A stretch of 64,000 nt of DNA from Planctomycetia bacterium (GTDB lineage: Bacteria > Planctomycetota > Planctomycetia > Pirellulales > Thermoguttaceae): contig JAUNBG010000012.1 in assembly GCA_030527205.1 (NCBI GenBank), positions 1 through 64,000 of the forward strand. Reading direction: 5' to 3'. The notes under the pieces are model-generated. The model did not search any database. It saw only the letters and a list, made by a program, of their open reading frames with translations, and was not told the origin of the DNA. Shown here piece by piece: positions 1-8,578 of the stretch; the first letter of the stretch is position 1, and each line of letters begins with the position of its first letter. Both the position numbers and the translations under genes were made by a program.

Positions 1-313
1 CATTTAATTTTTTCGAGATTATGTTTTTCCTTGCTCGCGGAAAAAATTATCGATAAGGAGGTTCTAAAAACCCCTTTGGGACGCGGACGTCTCGTCCATG
101 AACAGGTTTTTAGAATTTTCTTGTAATATTCAAATAAAAAGGACGTTTGTTTCAATGGGAGAACGACGCCTTTTCGTAACGATGTGACGATTCCGCCAAA
201 AGTCTCGTCAATAATATCTGAGTTTCCTGAATATCTGAGTTTCCTGGGGACGATTGCAATTTGCGATTGTTTCTCCTCCGTATCAAAAACAGGACAGGTT
301 CAGAACGATGATT
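1..313. other. Intergenic stretch at window start
   Basis: No gene is supported here. It contains a short family-1 repeat at about 55-122 and a perfect 17-bp tandem duplication (unit ATATCTGAGTTTCCTGA at 214-230 and 231-247, the second with its last base changed). A small open frame across 184-474 has no recognisable protein features and overlaps the end of the glycosyltransferase gene, so I treat it as spurious. Confidence 0.6.
55..122 (-). repeat. Family-1 TIR repeat, short form
   Basis: Begins AAGGAGGTTCTAAAAACCCC and ends with the inverted counterpart GGTTTTTAGAATTTTCTT. The core GGACGCGGACGTCTCGTCC is the reverse complement of the core in the copies near 4.1 and 8.4 kb. The roughly 45-bp AT-rich arm found in full copies is missing, so this is an internally deleted copy. 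Orientation is given relative to the 8.4-kb copy. Confidence 0.75.
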
Positions 314-2338
314 TCAATTTTTCGTTTTTTCCTGTTCTAAACGTTTGGACAAATAAACGGCTTTTTGAAAATCGTCAAAAGAATAGATTTCCAGAATTCG
401 AATGTTTCGATAGGTTCGAAAGATCAGATTGTCCAAATTTGAAAACGCATTTCTCTTTTGACCTATTGTCTTAATATAAACAGGTTTGGCATTTCGCATA
501 AGAAGAAGATCAATAAGGGTTAGACCGCTTGCCCGTCGTTGCAAAACATAAAACGAATATTCTCCGGAAATTCTTTGATGAGCCGAAGAAATCGTTTGGC
601 AGTCCGGCTGAATCAGTCCAAATTTTCGATAATAATATAAGGTCTGACTCGAAAACGAGCCAAAAAGAACTTTTTTTGAAGAATCGAACTCTGTACTCTT
701 TGCATTCTGATTGATCCATTGAAGAACGTCCTTGTCGAGAGCATCCCAATAATAAGTCGTTTCAAATCCCGCTTTTTGGGCTCCTTGAGGACCTCCGATA
801 ATAAGATTATAAAAACTTAACCATTGCGGCGAATAATAATATAAATGAGAAAGCGAAATGATAAAAATGGTTACAATCAATAATTGTCGCGTTAAAAGGA
901 AGCCCCAAGAGCGAACATCTCCAAATTTCGTTTGAATAACAGGTTTTGCTTTCTTTAATTTTAGCTGCATTGTCCGTCTTATCAACATAAAATTCAGGGA
1001 TTTCGAAACAGAGGAGCTCGTTTCTATTTTTTGACAAGATTTCTTCGGCCAAACGAGAGACGCTCCAATTCCGATTAATATTCCTAAAAAAGCAAATGCC
1101 GGAATGAAAAGTCGAACGCCGTCATGAACCGGAAGTCCAGGAAATGCGCGAACAATGATAAGAACAACGAAATTCAACAGAATCAGAAAAAAACATTGCT
1201 CTTTTTCAGAAACGAGTCGATTTTCATTATATTGAACTCGGTTTCTGAATTTTGGAGAAAAAATGCAACAAAAAGGTTTCAAATAATAACAAAGGGACCA
1301 AAAGGCCAAAATCAAGAAACCGGCAGGAACCGTAATTCCCGTCCAAACAATAGTATTGAACCAGGGAAGCGGTCGGCTCGGCGAATACAACTGTCCAAAG
1401 AAATAAACAGGAATATTGAAATCCGATCGAGTTATATTCAATTGAAAAAAAGTTTGTATTCCCGACAAAGGATGCCGCCAAATCGGGGGATTAAAAAGAA
1501 TAAAAACGCCCAAAGCTGTTATACAGATTAAAAGAAAATGCCCCCAAAGAGAAATCGGTAAATAATGGAATGAAAAGTTTTTCCCCCAAAGATAAAAAGG
1601 TTCTTGTTTTTTTTGAGAAATTCGATGAATTTCCGGGCAATTTTCTTTTTGTATGCAAGTTTTTTCGTTCGAGAAAGATTCTCCCGAAGCGAATTTTTTA
1701 ACAGAGCGTCCTAAAATATAAATTGCAAAAGGAATAACAGCAATCCAACCGGAAAATTTAGCCGAAAAAGTTAAACCAAGCCAAAACCCGCAAAAAATGT
1801 CTTTTCGAATCAGAAAACGATCGAAGGGAAAAAAAGCCCAAGCCAAAAGCCAGGAAGAAATCAAAACAGAATCGCAAGTCGCAATTTGACAAATGGCAAA
1901 AAGTCGCGGAATACATAAAATCGACAAAACGCAAAAGAAACCGGTTTGTTTGTCAAATATTTTTTGTATTCGATAAAAAACGGCGCCTAAAGCAAACGAA
2001 AATAATAATAATGGCCCAAATCGATAAGAAACTTTTTCCGAAAGAACGGGTTGCAAACAGGAGATTCGTCTGAAATGATCGGCTAAGCTCTTTCCAAGCG
2101 CGATAACAATCGAATAACCGGCAGGATGTCCTTCTCGACAAATTGTATGCGGCCAATGTTGCAAGATTGATTCTTCTGAAAATTTTGTTTGAAATGAAAG
2201 CGTTGACCATTTTAAAATGGAATCGACGCGAGCAAAAGAGTCTCCCTCATCCCAAGTCAACGGAAGGACTTCGGACGTTTTCAATAAAAGAAAGAAAACG
2301 GAAAGAATCAAAACGATTTCCAGGAACCATAATTTCAT
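314..2338 (-). CDS. GT39/ArnT-like membrane glycosyltransferase
   Basis: A 674-residue polytopic membrane protein. It begins with a hydrophobic helix (residues about 4-20) followed by TWDEGDSFAR. This acidic WDE motif in the first outer loop is typical of the GT39/PMT/ArnT superfamily, which transfers sugars from polyprenyl-phosphate donors on the outer face of the inner membrane. Many further transmembrane segments follow, including QTGFFCVLSILCIPRLFAIC and CGFWLGLTFSAKFSGWIAVI. The C-terminal third looks soluble and may be periplasmic. The start is an ATG at 2338. No sugar-nucleotide operon surrounds it, so donor and acceptor are unknown. The superfamily call rests on topology plus the WDE motif; a subfamily cannot be given. 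Confidence 0.7.
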   Translation of the reverse strand: MKLWFLEIVLILSVFFLLLKTSEVLPLTWDEGDSFARVDSILKWSTLSFQTKFSEESILQHWPHTICREGHPAGYSIVIALGKSLADHFRRISCLQPVLSEKVSYRFGPLLLFSFALGAVFYRIQKIFDKQTGFFCVLSILCIPRLFAICQIATCDSVLISSWLLAWAFFPFDRFLIRKDIFCGFWLGLTFSAKFSGWIAVIPFAIYILGRSVKKFASGESFSNEKTCIQKENCPEIHRISQKKQEPFYLWGKNFSFHYLPISLWGHFLLICITALGVFILFNPPIWRHPLSGIQTFFQLNITRSDFNIPVYFFGQLYSPSRPLPWFNTIVWTGITVPAGFLILAFWSLCYYLKPFCCIFSPKFRNRVQYNENRLVSEKEQCFFLILLNFVVLIIVRAFPGLPVHDGVRLFIPAFAFLGILIGIGASLVWPKKSCQKIETSSSVSKSLNFMLIRRTMQLKLKKAKPVIQTKFGDVRSWGFLLTRQLLIVTIFIISLSHLYYYSPQWLSFYNLIIGGPQGAQKAGFETTYYWDALDKDVLQWINQNAKSTEFDSSKKVLFGSFSSQTLYYYRKFGLIQPDCQTISSAHQRISGEYSFYVLQRRASGLTLIDLLLMRNAKPVYIKTIGQKRNAFSNLDNLIFRTYRNIRILEIYSFDDFQKAVYLSKRLEQEKTKN

Positions 2339-2401
2339 TTGGAATTTAACCTTTTTCCGTAAAAATGAGTTTTCTGTTAAAGAACAACATTGATATATTT
2401 T

Positions 2402-2464
2402 AAGGAAGTTCTAAAAACGCGGATTTTTCAACAAACAGATTTCGGATAAAGTCGTTAAAACCAG
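2402..2464 (+). repeat. Family-1 repeat, left half only
   Basis: Starts AAGGAAGTTCTAAAAACGC and continues with the AT-rich arm (GGATTTTTCAACAAACAG, then TCGTTAAAACCAG). It then stops without the GC-rich hairpin or right terminal repeat, so it is a truncated copy. It sits between the glycosyltransferase start and the end of the MFS gene. Confidence 0.7.
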
Positions 2465-2575
2465 AGCTCTGTAAATATTTTATTCATTGTTGATCAAAAA
2501 ACAGAACAAATTCGCAATCTTTTAAAAGAACGTTTCTTCGCAAAAGTTCAAGAAAGTTCAAATGAGCGACAGTTT

Positions 2576-3993
2576 TTACATTTTGTCATCCGTTGTTTTT
2601 GAAAGATTATGTCCGCAACGATTTTCCGGGTTATCAACAGTTTTGAAAATAATTCCCCATAAGAAAAGGAGTCCGAAACATCTCAACAGCCAACCAGACA
2701 AAAAGGCAAGTTGATAATAATTGGCATTCCAATTCAATAAAGGCAAGGGAATAGAAATTGTTTTAAAAGAATCAAAGAGCCAACCGCCCAAAAGCGTTGA
2801 AATTCCAAAAACAAGAGTCGTTGCTGTAAAATAGAACGAAAGAAATGCCGGCGTTGATGAGCAGGCGAAAGAACAATCGACAAATTGCTGATTCCTAAAT
2901 TAACGCCGATCCAGCCAATCCAGACGGTCGCCGCAAAAATGATAAGAAACCAATATTCAGGCGTCGCAAACAGATAAAATAAAGGACCTGTTGAAACAAT
3001 CAATAAAGAAATCGCGATTAATCGCCTGTTTCCCCAACGATTGAACCATTTTCCTGTCTGATGAGCCAAACACATTTGGCCGATTTTTGTCCAGGAACCA
3101 AGCATTAAAGCGGTCAACATCGAAACATTTAAAATGTTCATTTGAAAGATTGATTGAGGCGACTGCGTTAATCCATTGGCCATTTGAATCCAACAACCAA
3201 AACAGACAAAACAGAGAAATGAACGGGATCGAAAAGGCAATAACAGTTCTTTCAAACGTTCCTTTAAAGAATCGACCTTTTTCAAGGCGACTTCAGGAAT
3301 ACCAAGAATGGGAAACGCGGCAAGGATCAAAAAAAGAATGCCGAACCAGGCGGGCAATAAATAAATTTTCCAATGTTGCGTTATGTCAAAAGGAATCAGA
3401 GCGGCTTCCCGACTTTGAATTCTCAAATAGCTATACAGACCGGCCAATAACATTCCAAGAAATTGACCCGCAATCATCCAGCGTTCGCGATTCGCAAGAA
3501 ATGGAACGCGTATTCTTGCTGAAACCAAATCAGCGATCCAGGACCAAAGAGTTATTGAAGCGAAATATTCGATCAAATGATAAATTGCCCAAATCAACCC
3601 AATGATCCAAAGCGTTTCATTGATATAATGAACACTCCAGCGTGACAAAATGGGGACGGAAATGGGCAAAAGAAGGAGAACCAGAGGCGATAATAAATAA
3701 CCCCCAAAACAGACGCGACGCCGGTTCCCAACCCAATCGATCAAACAAGGAGTCAAAATTCGTAAAAGCCCAATCAGTCTGGGAGCCGCAATGATCCAGG
3801 AAATGGCGATACCGATCTGGGCTTTGTCCATCGAATTCGCGGCAAGGGAACGAATAATATAAATAACAAGCGAAGTACTGACAAGCCCGTTTCCCAATCC
3901 CCAGAAAAACGCGTTCCAACAAAACAATCGACGTCCGCGATGTCGCTCAAAAATGAAGGGAAAATGTTTTTCGGATTGAGAAAATGGATTCAT
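2576..3993 (-). pseudogene. MFS transporter, interrupted by a frameshift
   Basis: The first about 380 residues (ATG at 3993, preceded by CAGGAAAG) form a major facilitator superfamily protein with about ten hydrophobic helices, e.g. WGLGNGLVSTSLVIYIIRSL and VWIGWIGVNLGISNLSIVL. After LSPAHQRR the frame runs into an unlikely tail ending at 2734. A second frame resumes the membrane protein without a gap as PAFLSFYFTATTLVFGIST, then LLGGWLFDSFK, and ends with a final helix (FLSGWLLRCFGLLFLWGIIF) and stop at 2576. One base is missing near 2848-2853 (HQR-PAF junction). This is either a recent inactivating mutation or a sequencing error. Substrate unknown. MFS assignment is firm; whether the gene is functional depends on checking that base. 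Confidence 0.8.
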
Positions 3994-4069
3994 TGATTTA
4001 ACTTTCCTGACATTTTATCCAAGCGTTTTTTAAAACTTGCAATATTTCAGAAACCAAAGGAATTTCTAA

Positions 4070-4183
4070 AAGGAAGTTTTAAAAACCCGGATTATTTAAC
4101 AAACGCATTTCGGAAAACGTTACAAAAACCAGTTCCTTTGGACGAGACGTCCGCGTCCCCAAGGGTTTTTTAGAACCTCTTTA
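4070..4183 (+). repeat. Family-1 TIR repeat, full copy
   Basis: Full-length copy of about 114 bp. Left end AAGGAAGTTTTAAAAACCC, AT-rich arm with TTTAACAAACGCATTTCGG, core GGACGAGACGTCCGCG, right end AAGGGTTTTTTAGAACCTCTTTA. The ends are imperfect inverted repeats. The core can fold as a small hairpin. Confidence 0.85.
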
Positions 4184-4562
4184 TTGAAAATCCGAGATCG
4201 TTAGGGACGCAAATCAGTCAACAATGGGCGGCAGACAAATGAACGAAACCGGTCGCAAATAACGGTTTCGAGATAATCATTTTAACCAGTTTAACTTGTT
4301 ATCGCAAAAAGTCAATAAATTATTTGTTTTTGCTTGGCTCAAACGAATTGAAAATTTCGGTTTTTGTGTTCATAAGTCCCAGAACAACGGTCGCTTTACC
4401 AAATCGGAGGAAGTCATCGAAATCGGAATAATCAGCCGTCTTGACCTTTGAGTTATTCGTTTGAGGCGTTACGGATTATAAAATCAGCGATTCGGATTTT
4501 CTGCTGTCTTGTTTCTTAAAGGCAAGTTGTTTGAAATTCTCTCAAATTTTGTTAAAATAACT

Positions 4563-4616
4563 AAAAGGAAGTCCAAAAACCTGTTTTTTGCGATAAACTT
4601 CATTCATGAACGTCGC
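4563..4616 (+). repeat. Family-1 repeat fragment
   Basis: Reads AAAAGGAAGTCCAAAAACC, then TGTTTTTTGCGATAAAC and TTCATTCATGAACGTCGC. It matches the variant copy at 27303-27411 (same CCAAAAACCTGTTTTT and TTCATTCGTGAACG words) better than the other copies, which suggests at least two subtypes. It ends where the family-2 copy begins. Confidence 0.65.
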
Positions 4617-4822
4617 AAAAAAGGATTTTCGCGCAGCGATAAATTTTATAAAAAGGAATTTCGCGCAGCAAACAGGATAAAAACTCCCCAAACGAGCGAC
4701 GAAAACGAATATTTTGCAAATGGAACGGCCGTTTAAAAGCGATTTAAATAACGACGAAATCGGAAGTTCCAAAAAGCAAGCGTTTTTGCGTTTCCGCTGA
4801 GCCGCCGCGTTGCTGCGCAAAA
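4617..4822 (-). repeat. Family-2 repeat, copy A
   Basis: On the minus strand this copy runs from the TTGCGCAGC words near 4815 through TCCGATTTCGTCGTTATTTA, CGTTCCATTTGCAAAATATT and GGGAGTTTTTATCCTGTTTG to TGCGCGAAAATCCTTTTTT. All these words recur in order in the copy at 17.5 kb and, with more changes, at 24.7 kb. Its 3' third is missing and replaced by a family-1 fragment. No conserved reading frame is shared with the other copies. Confidence 0.8.
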
Positions 4823-5014
4823 GATTCCAATATCATCACAAAATTCAATAAAAGTACAGTTTTATAATGATCGTTATTTCATTGTCAAAATCGTTTGTCG
4901 CCCGAAAGATTTTCTCGTTTTCCAAGCAAAAGTCGCTAAAATAAAATCATAACCAACAAAGATATTCAAGAAACATATTAAGACTTTAAACGCCTATTAT
5001 GAATTGGAATAAAA

Positions 5015-8000
5015 ATGACTTCATTTTCAAGATTTACAATGTTAATCGTCGTTCTTTTTTGGGGAATGTCTGGAATGCCCCTTTCCATTGAACCCGTTTT
5101 CGATTCTTCGTTTTGTTTTTCAAACGAACAGGAATCTTTTGATGAACGACTCTGGATTGATTGGTTGCAGCAAGATTTTGGATTGGATATAACGCAATGT
5201 TTTAACAGTTCACAAGACGCCTCGCTTGAAATTGCTCTCGTTCAAAAATGTATCGACGAAATTGCCGAATACGATTCGGAAATCGCTCAATCGTTTCAAA
5301 ATGAACTGGATCAACTCATTAACAAGCAATTAACCGGTCGCGATCCGCAATGGAAAAATCTTTATGAAAAAGCTTGCCGTCAAAGACGTCAATTTCGATT
5401 GGAAATTGTCTCGGAAATCTATCCAAAAATCATTTATACGAAACATTATCTGCTTGGCGGGTCTCATTATGCTTATACAGAAGATACAACCGACTCAACT
5501 TTTCTCGAAAACAGCAGCCAAAACGAACGATCTCCCGGCGCCAGCCTTTGGATGTTGACTGTTGATGAAAAGGGAAACATATCAAATGAACTTCTTCTTG
5601 AAACCCAGGAAGGAACTCTCCGCGACCCCGATGTCTCGTTCGACGGTCAAAGAATATTATTTTCAATGCGAAATAATTTCGATAAGGACGAATTTCATCT
5701 TTATGAACTGAATTCGCAAACAAAAGAACTGCGTCAATTAACTTTCGGCCTCGGATTTGCCGATATTGAACCGGCTTATCTTCCGAATGGCGACATCATT
5801 TTTGCTTCTTCCCGTTGCATGCAGGTTATTGATTGCTGGATGACCGAAGCTTCCAATTTTTATACTTGCGACCCGGACGGACGATTTCTGCGCCGTCTCT
5901 GTTTCGATCAGGTTACAACGAATTATCCCAAAATTCTTAATGACGGTCGCGTCATTTATACGCGCTGGGAATATCAGGATCGCGGTCAAATTTTTGTGCA
6001 ATCGCTTTTCAGTATGAATGCAGACGGTTCCGGACAAACAGAATTTTATGGCAATAATTCCTGGTTTCCGACAACAATTTTGCATGCGCGGGCAATTCCC
6101 GGTTCCAATAAAGTTATCGCGATCGCATCTGGTCATCATACAAAGCAAAAGGGCAAACTCATTCTGATTGATCGAGATAAAGGAACGCAGGAAAATTCTG
6201 GAGTTCAACTCATTTCTCCGATTCGTGAAACGCAAGCTGAACGCATTGATGCTTATGGTCAGGAGGGCGAACAGTTTCAATATCCGCTTGCTCTTGATGA
6301 ACAAAATTTTATTGTAACTTATATGCCGGAACAATACGGAACGCGTCCCTTTGGCCTTTATTATATGGATATCAATGGTCGTCGGGAACTTCTCGCCTGG
6401 GACGCAACAACCCATTGTTGTCAACCGGTTCCTTTGGCCGCGCGAGATATTCCTGTCATTCGACCTTCGGTTGTCGATTATGAGAAAAAAACGGGGCTCT
6501 TTTATGTTCAAAATGTTTATGAAGGACCTGGACTCAAAGGCGTTCCCAAAGGAACGATCAAATGGCTTCGAGTTATTGAGCCGAAATTTGATCGACCGGT
6601 CTGTATTCGTTCCAATACAAACAATGGACCGGCTGGCGGCGCAATGGTTGCAACGCCAGTTTCGATCAACAATGGATCCTGGGACGCCAAAAACGTTCTC
6701 GGAAAAGTTCCGGTTCAGGAAGACGGAAGCGCTTATTTTGAGGTTCCGGCATTAAAACCGCTCTATTTTCAACTGCTCAACGAAAACAATGAAGCGGTTC
6801 AGACAATGCGAAGTTGGTCAACGCTTCAACCGGGAGAATTCTTTGCTTGTATCGGTTGTCATGAATCGAAAGAAAGCGTTCCGATCAACGAATCGGTTGA
6901 AATGTCGAAGCGAACGATTGCTCTTTCAGAAAAACCGTCGCAATTGATTCCTTCGATAACGCCGGAAAAAGGAGCCGCTCAAGATTATTCATTCAGTTTT
7001 ATCCGCGATATCCAACCAATTCTCGACGTCCATTGCATTTCATGCCATTCCGGTCAGATACAATCCGACGGTTCTCAAGCTCCGTTCAGCCTTTTGGGAA
7101 ATCTTTATCGACGGGAAAATGGGAAATGGGAAACCAATATGTCCGGGCGTCAATTCAGCGAAGCTTATGTCAACTTAACCCAAAACGGTCAACAAAACGA
7201 ATGGGTCAATTGGATAAATGTTCAAAGCGTTCCTCCAATGCTTCTTCCTTATGATTCCGGGGCGGTCAAAAGCAAAATGATTCAAATTCTTCGCGAAAAA
7301 GACGAAAATCATCAATCTGTTGCGTTATCAGAAGAAGAATTGGAAAAATTAATCATTTGGATTGATCTTGCTGTTCCATTTTGCGGAGACAATCAGGAAG
7401 CAGCGGATTGGAATCCTTCGGAACAGGCTATTTTTGACTATTATAAAATGAAAAGAGATCAAATGATCGCTCTTGTTGAAAAGAATATCGAACAATTGAT
7501 TGCCGTCCAAAAGGGCGCCGATTTGCCTGAAGTCAACGAAATAATTCATTTTAACGCCGGAGGTTCCGAAGCGAAACAGAATTTTATAGATTCCCGTTTA
7601 AAACGAACGTTTCCGGTTTTGAATCGCAAGTCAGGATCGGAAAACGTTTATCGAAATCTCGCCTTGAATTCTGACGATATTCAACTTGATATCAAAGCCT
7701 ATCCTCATGCCGAAACGAATAGCGAATTCGGTTATCTGGATTCCTGTTCCGCCAAAAATGCGATTGATGGCAAAATCGACCAAAATGCCTGGAAACCCAA
7801 TTATCGAACGGATGTTTGGCTTCAAATTCATTTCGGTCATCCAGTCGAGGTTGACAAACTTGTTCTTGCCAAACTGCCAAAAACTGCCTGGAAGTCGGCA
7901 ACGATTGAATTTTCTGACGGTTCAAGGGAAAACATTTCTTTCAATAAGGAAGATTTAATGCAAACTTTTGAATTTCCGAAACATCAAACAAATTGGATAA

Positions 8001-8080
8001 TAATAACGAATTTGCAACAAGATTTTCCGCTTCAACCTTGCGGTTTGACCGAAGTCGAAGTTTGGGGAACTTCTTTATAA
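5015..8080 (+). CDS. HzsA-related secreted di-haem beta-propeller protein
   Basis: A 1021-residue exported protein. An N-terminal signal segment (about residues 8-25) is followed by a TolB/WD40-like propeller region (about 120-480, with repeated units such as RDPDVSFDGQRILFSMRNN). A middle beta-domain resembles the centre of hydrazine synthase alpha-type proteins. There are two c-type haem sites: CIGCH at residues 612-616 and CISCH at 674-678, the latter within RDIQPILDVHCISCHSG, the planctomycete cytochrome-c style. The C-terminus (about 880-1015) looks like an F5/8 type C (discoidin) carbohydrate-binding fold. The ATG at 5015 follows GGAATAAAA. It is a lone gene. Homologues are common in non-anammox planctomycetes, so hydrazine synthesis should not be inferred; a periplasmic electron-transfer or polysaccharide-binding role is a guess. 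Confidence 0.8.
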   Translation: MTSFSRFTMLIVVLFWGMSGMPLSIEPVFDSSFCFSNEQESFDERLWIDWLQQDFGLDITQCFNSSQDASLEIALVQKCIDEIAEYDSEIAQSFQNELDQLINKQLTGRDPQWKNLYEKACRQRRQFRLEIVSEIYPKIIYTKHYLLGGSHYAYTEDTTDSTFLENSSQNERSPGASLWMLTVDEKGNISNELLLETQEGTLRDPDVSFDGQRILFSMRNNFDKDEFHLYELNSQTKELRQLTFGLGFADIEPAYLPNGDIIFASSRCMQVIDCWMTEASNFYTCDPDGRFLRRLCFDQVTTNYPKILNDGRVIYTRWEYQDRGQIFVQSLFSMNADGSGQTEFYGNNSWFPTTILHARAIPGSNKVIAIASGHHTKQKGKLILIDRDKGTQENSGVQLISPIRETQAERIDAYGQEGEQFQYPLALDEQNFIVTYMPEQYGTRPFGLYYMDINGRRELLAWDATTHCCQPVPLAARDIPVIRPSVVDYEKKTGLFYVQNVYEGPGLKGVPKGTIKWLRVIEPKFDRPVCIRSNTNNGPAGGAMVATPVSINNGSWDAKNVLGKVPVQEDGSAYFEVPALKPLYFQLLNENNEAVQTMRSWSTLQPGEFFACIGCHESKESVPINESVEMSKRTIALSEKPSQLIPSITPEKGAAQDYSFSFIRDIQPILDVHCISCHSGQIQSDGSQAPFSLLGNLYRRENGKWETNMSGRQFSEAYVNLTQNGQQNEWVNWINVQSVPPMLLPYDSGAVKSKMIQILREKDENHQSVALSEEELEKLIIWIDLAVPFCGDNQEAADWNPSEQAIFDYYKMKRDQMIALVEKNIEQLIAVQKGADLPEVNEIIHFNAGGSEAKQNFIDSRLKRTFPVLNRKSGSENVYRNLALNSDDIQLDIKAYPHAETNSEFGYLDSCSAKNAIDGKIDQNAWKPNYRTDVWLQIHFGHPVEVDKLVLAKLPKTAWKSATIEFSDGSRENISFNKEDLMQTFEFPKHQTNWIIITNLQQDFPLQPCGLTEVEVWGTSL

Positions 8081-8097
8081 ATGTCCTCTCCATTTCT

Positions 8098-8130
8098 GTC
8101 GTTTCGACATTTGAAATGCAGCGAAACGAC
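8098..8130. other. Hairpin after the HzsA-related gene
   Basis: GTCGTTTCG (8098-8106) pairs with CGAAACGAC (8122-8130), a perfect 9-bp stem with a 15-nt loop, 18 nt after the stop codon. No T-run follows, so it is not a classic intrinsic terminator. It could stabilise the transcript end. Confidence 0.45.
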
Positions 8131-8337
8131 GTTAAATAGGACAAATAGGAGATTTGGTTAAAATATGACACGAAAACAATCGATTTCATTTTGTTTTTGA
8201 GTCGATTTTGTTTTGAAAGAATTTGAGAGTTTAAGGTTTCCGTTCGTTCGTCCATAAAACAAGCGATTCTTTTTAAGGACGACAATTTTTGATTTTAACA
8301 AACTAATTCAGAAGGCATGAACATTCAATATTATCAG

Positions 8338-8448
8338 GAAGTTCTAAAAACCCGAATTTTGCGACAACCCCAATGCGGTAAATGTCGTTAAAACTGATTC
8401 TTGCGGACGAGACGTCCGCGATCCTAAGTTTTTTTTAGAACTTCCTTA
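8338..8448 (+). repeat. Family-1 TIR repeat, full copy
   Basis: About 111 bp. Left end AGGAAGTTCTAAAAACCC, arm GCGACAACCCCAATGCGG, hairpin core GCGGACGAGACGTCCGC (6-bp stem GCGGAC/GTCCGC), right end TTTTTTAGAACTTCCTTA. This is one of the best-preserved copies and serves as the orientation reference. The left boundary is uncertain by a few bases. Confidence 0.85.
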
Positions 8449-8532
8449 TTGTATTCGCAAGAGAGTAATGCAGGCAAAGGCAGAAGTCAAAACAGGTTGC
8501 CCCAATCGTTTCGATATGAAGAATCGCAGTTT

Positions 8533-8578
8533 TTTTTACGCAAAGAATCATTAAATTTTTACGCAAAGAATCATTAAA
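8533..8578 (+). repeat. 23-bp perfect tandem duplication at a start codon
   Basis: Two identical 23-bp units (TTTTTACGCAAAGAATCATT plus AAA) lie head to tail at 8533-8555 and 8556-8578. The second unit ends directly against the ATG at 8579. The duplication therefore covers the whole leader where a ribosome-binding site would sit. No strong Shine-Dalgarno is present in either unit. Confidence 0.8.

Larger units (their letters stand above)
3994..5014. other. About 1 kb gene-free region holding three repeats
   Basis: Between the divergent MFS and HzsA-related genes I see no supportable protein gene. It holds a full family-1 copy (4070-4183), a family-1 fragment (4563-4616) and a family-2 copy (4617-4822) that directly abuts the fragment. 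Open frames at 4509-4736 and 4542-4820 lie inside the repeats and are not conserved as proteins between copies. The remainder is AT-rich with no clear signal. Confidence 0.65.

Noticed and set aside
184-474. Plus-strand open frame near window start
   Set aside because: Overlaps the glycosyltransferase 3' end on the other strand, includes a tandem duplication, and has no protein features or ribosome site.
4509-4820. Small open frames on both strands
   Set aside because: They lie inside family-1 and family-2 repeats, and other copies do not keep the frames.
5015-8080. Evidence for anammox (hydrazine synthase)
   Set aside because: The protein is only HzsA-related; such proteins are common in non-anammox planctomycetes, and no HzsB/C, HDH or other anammox genes are present in the window.
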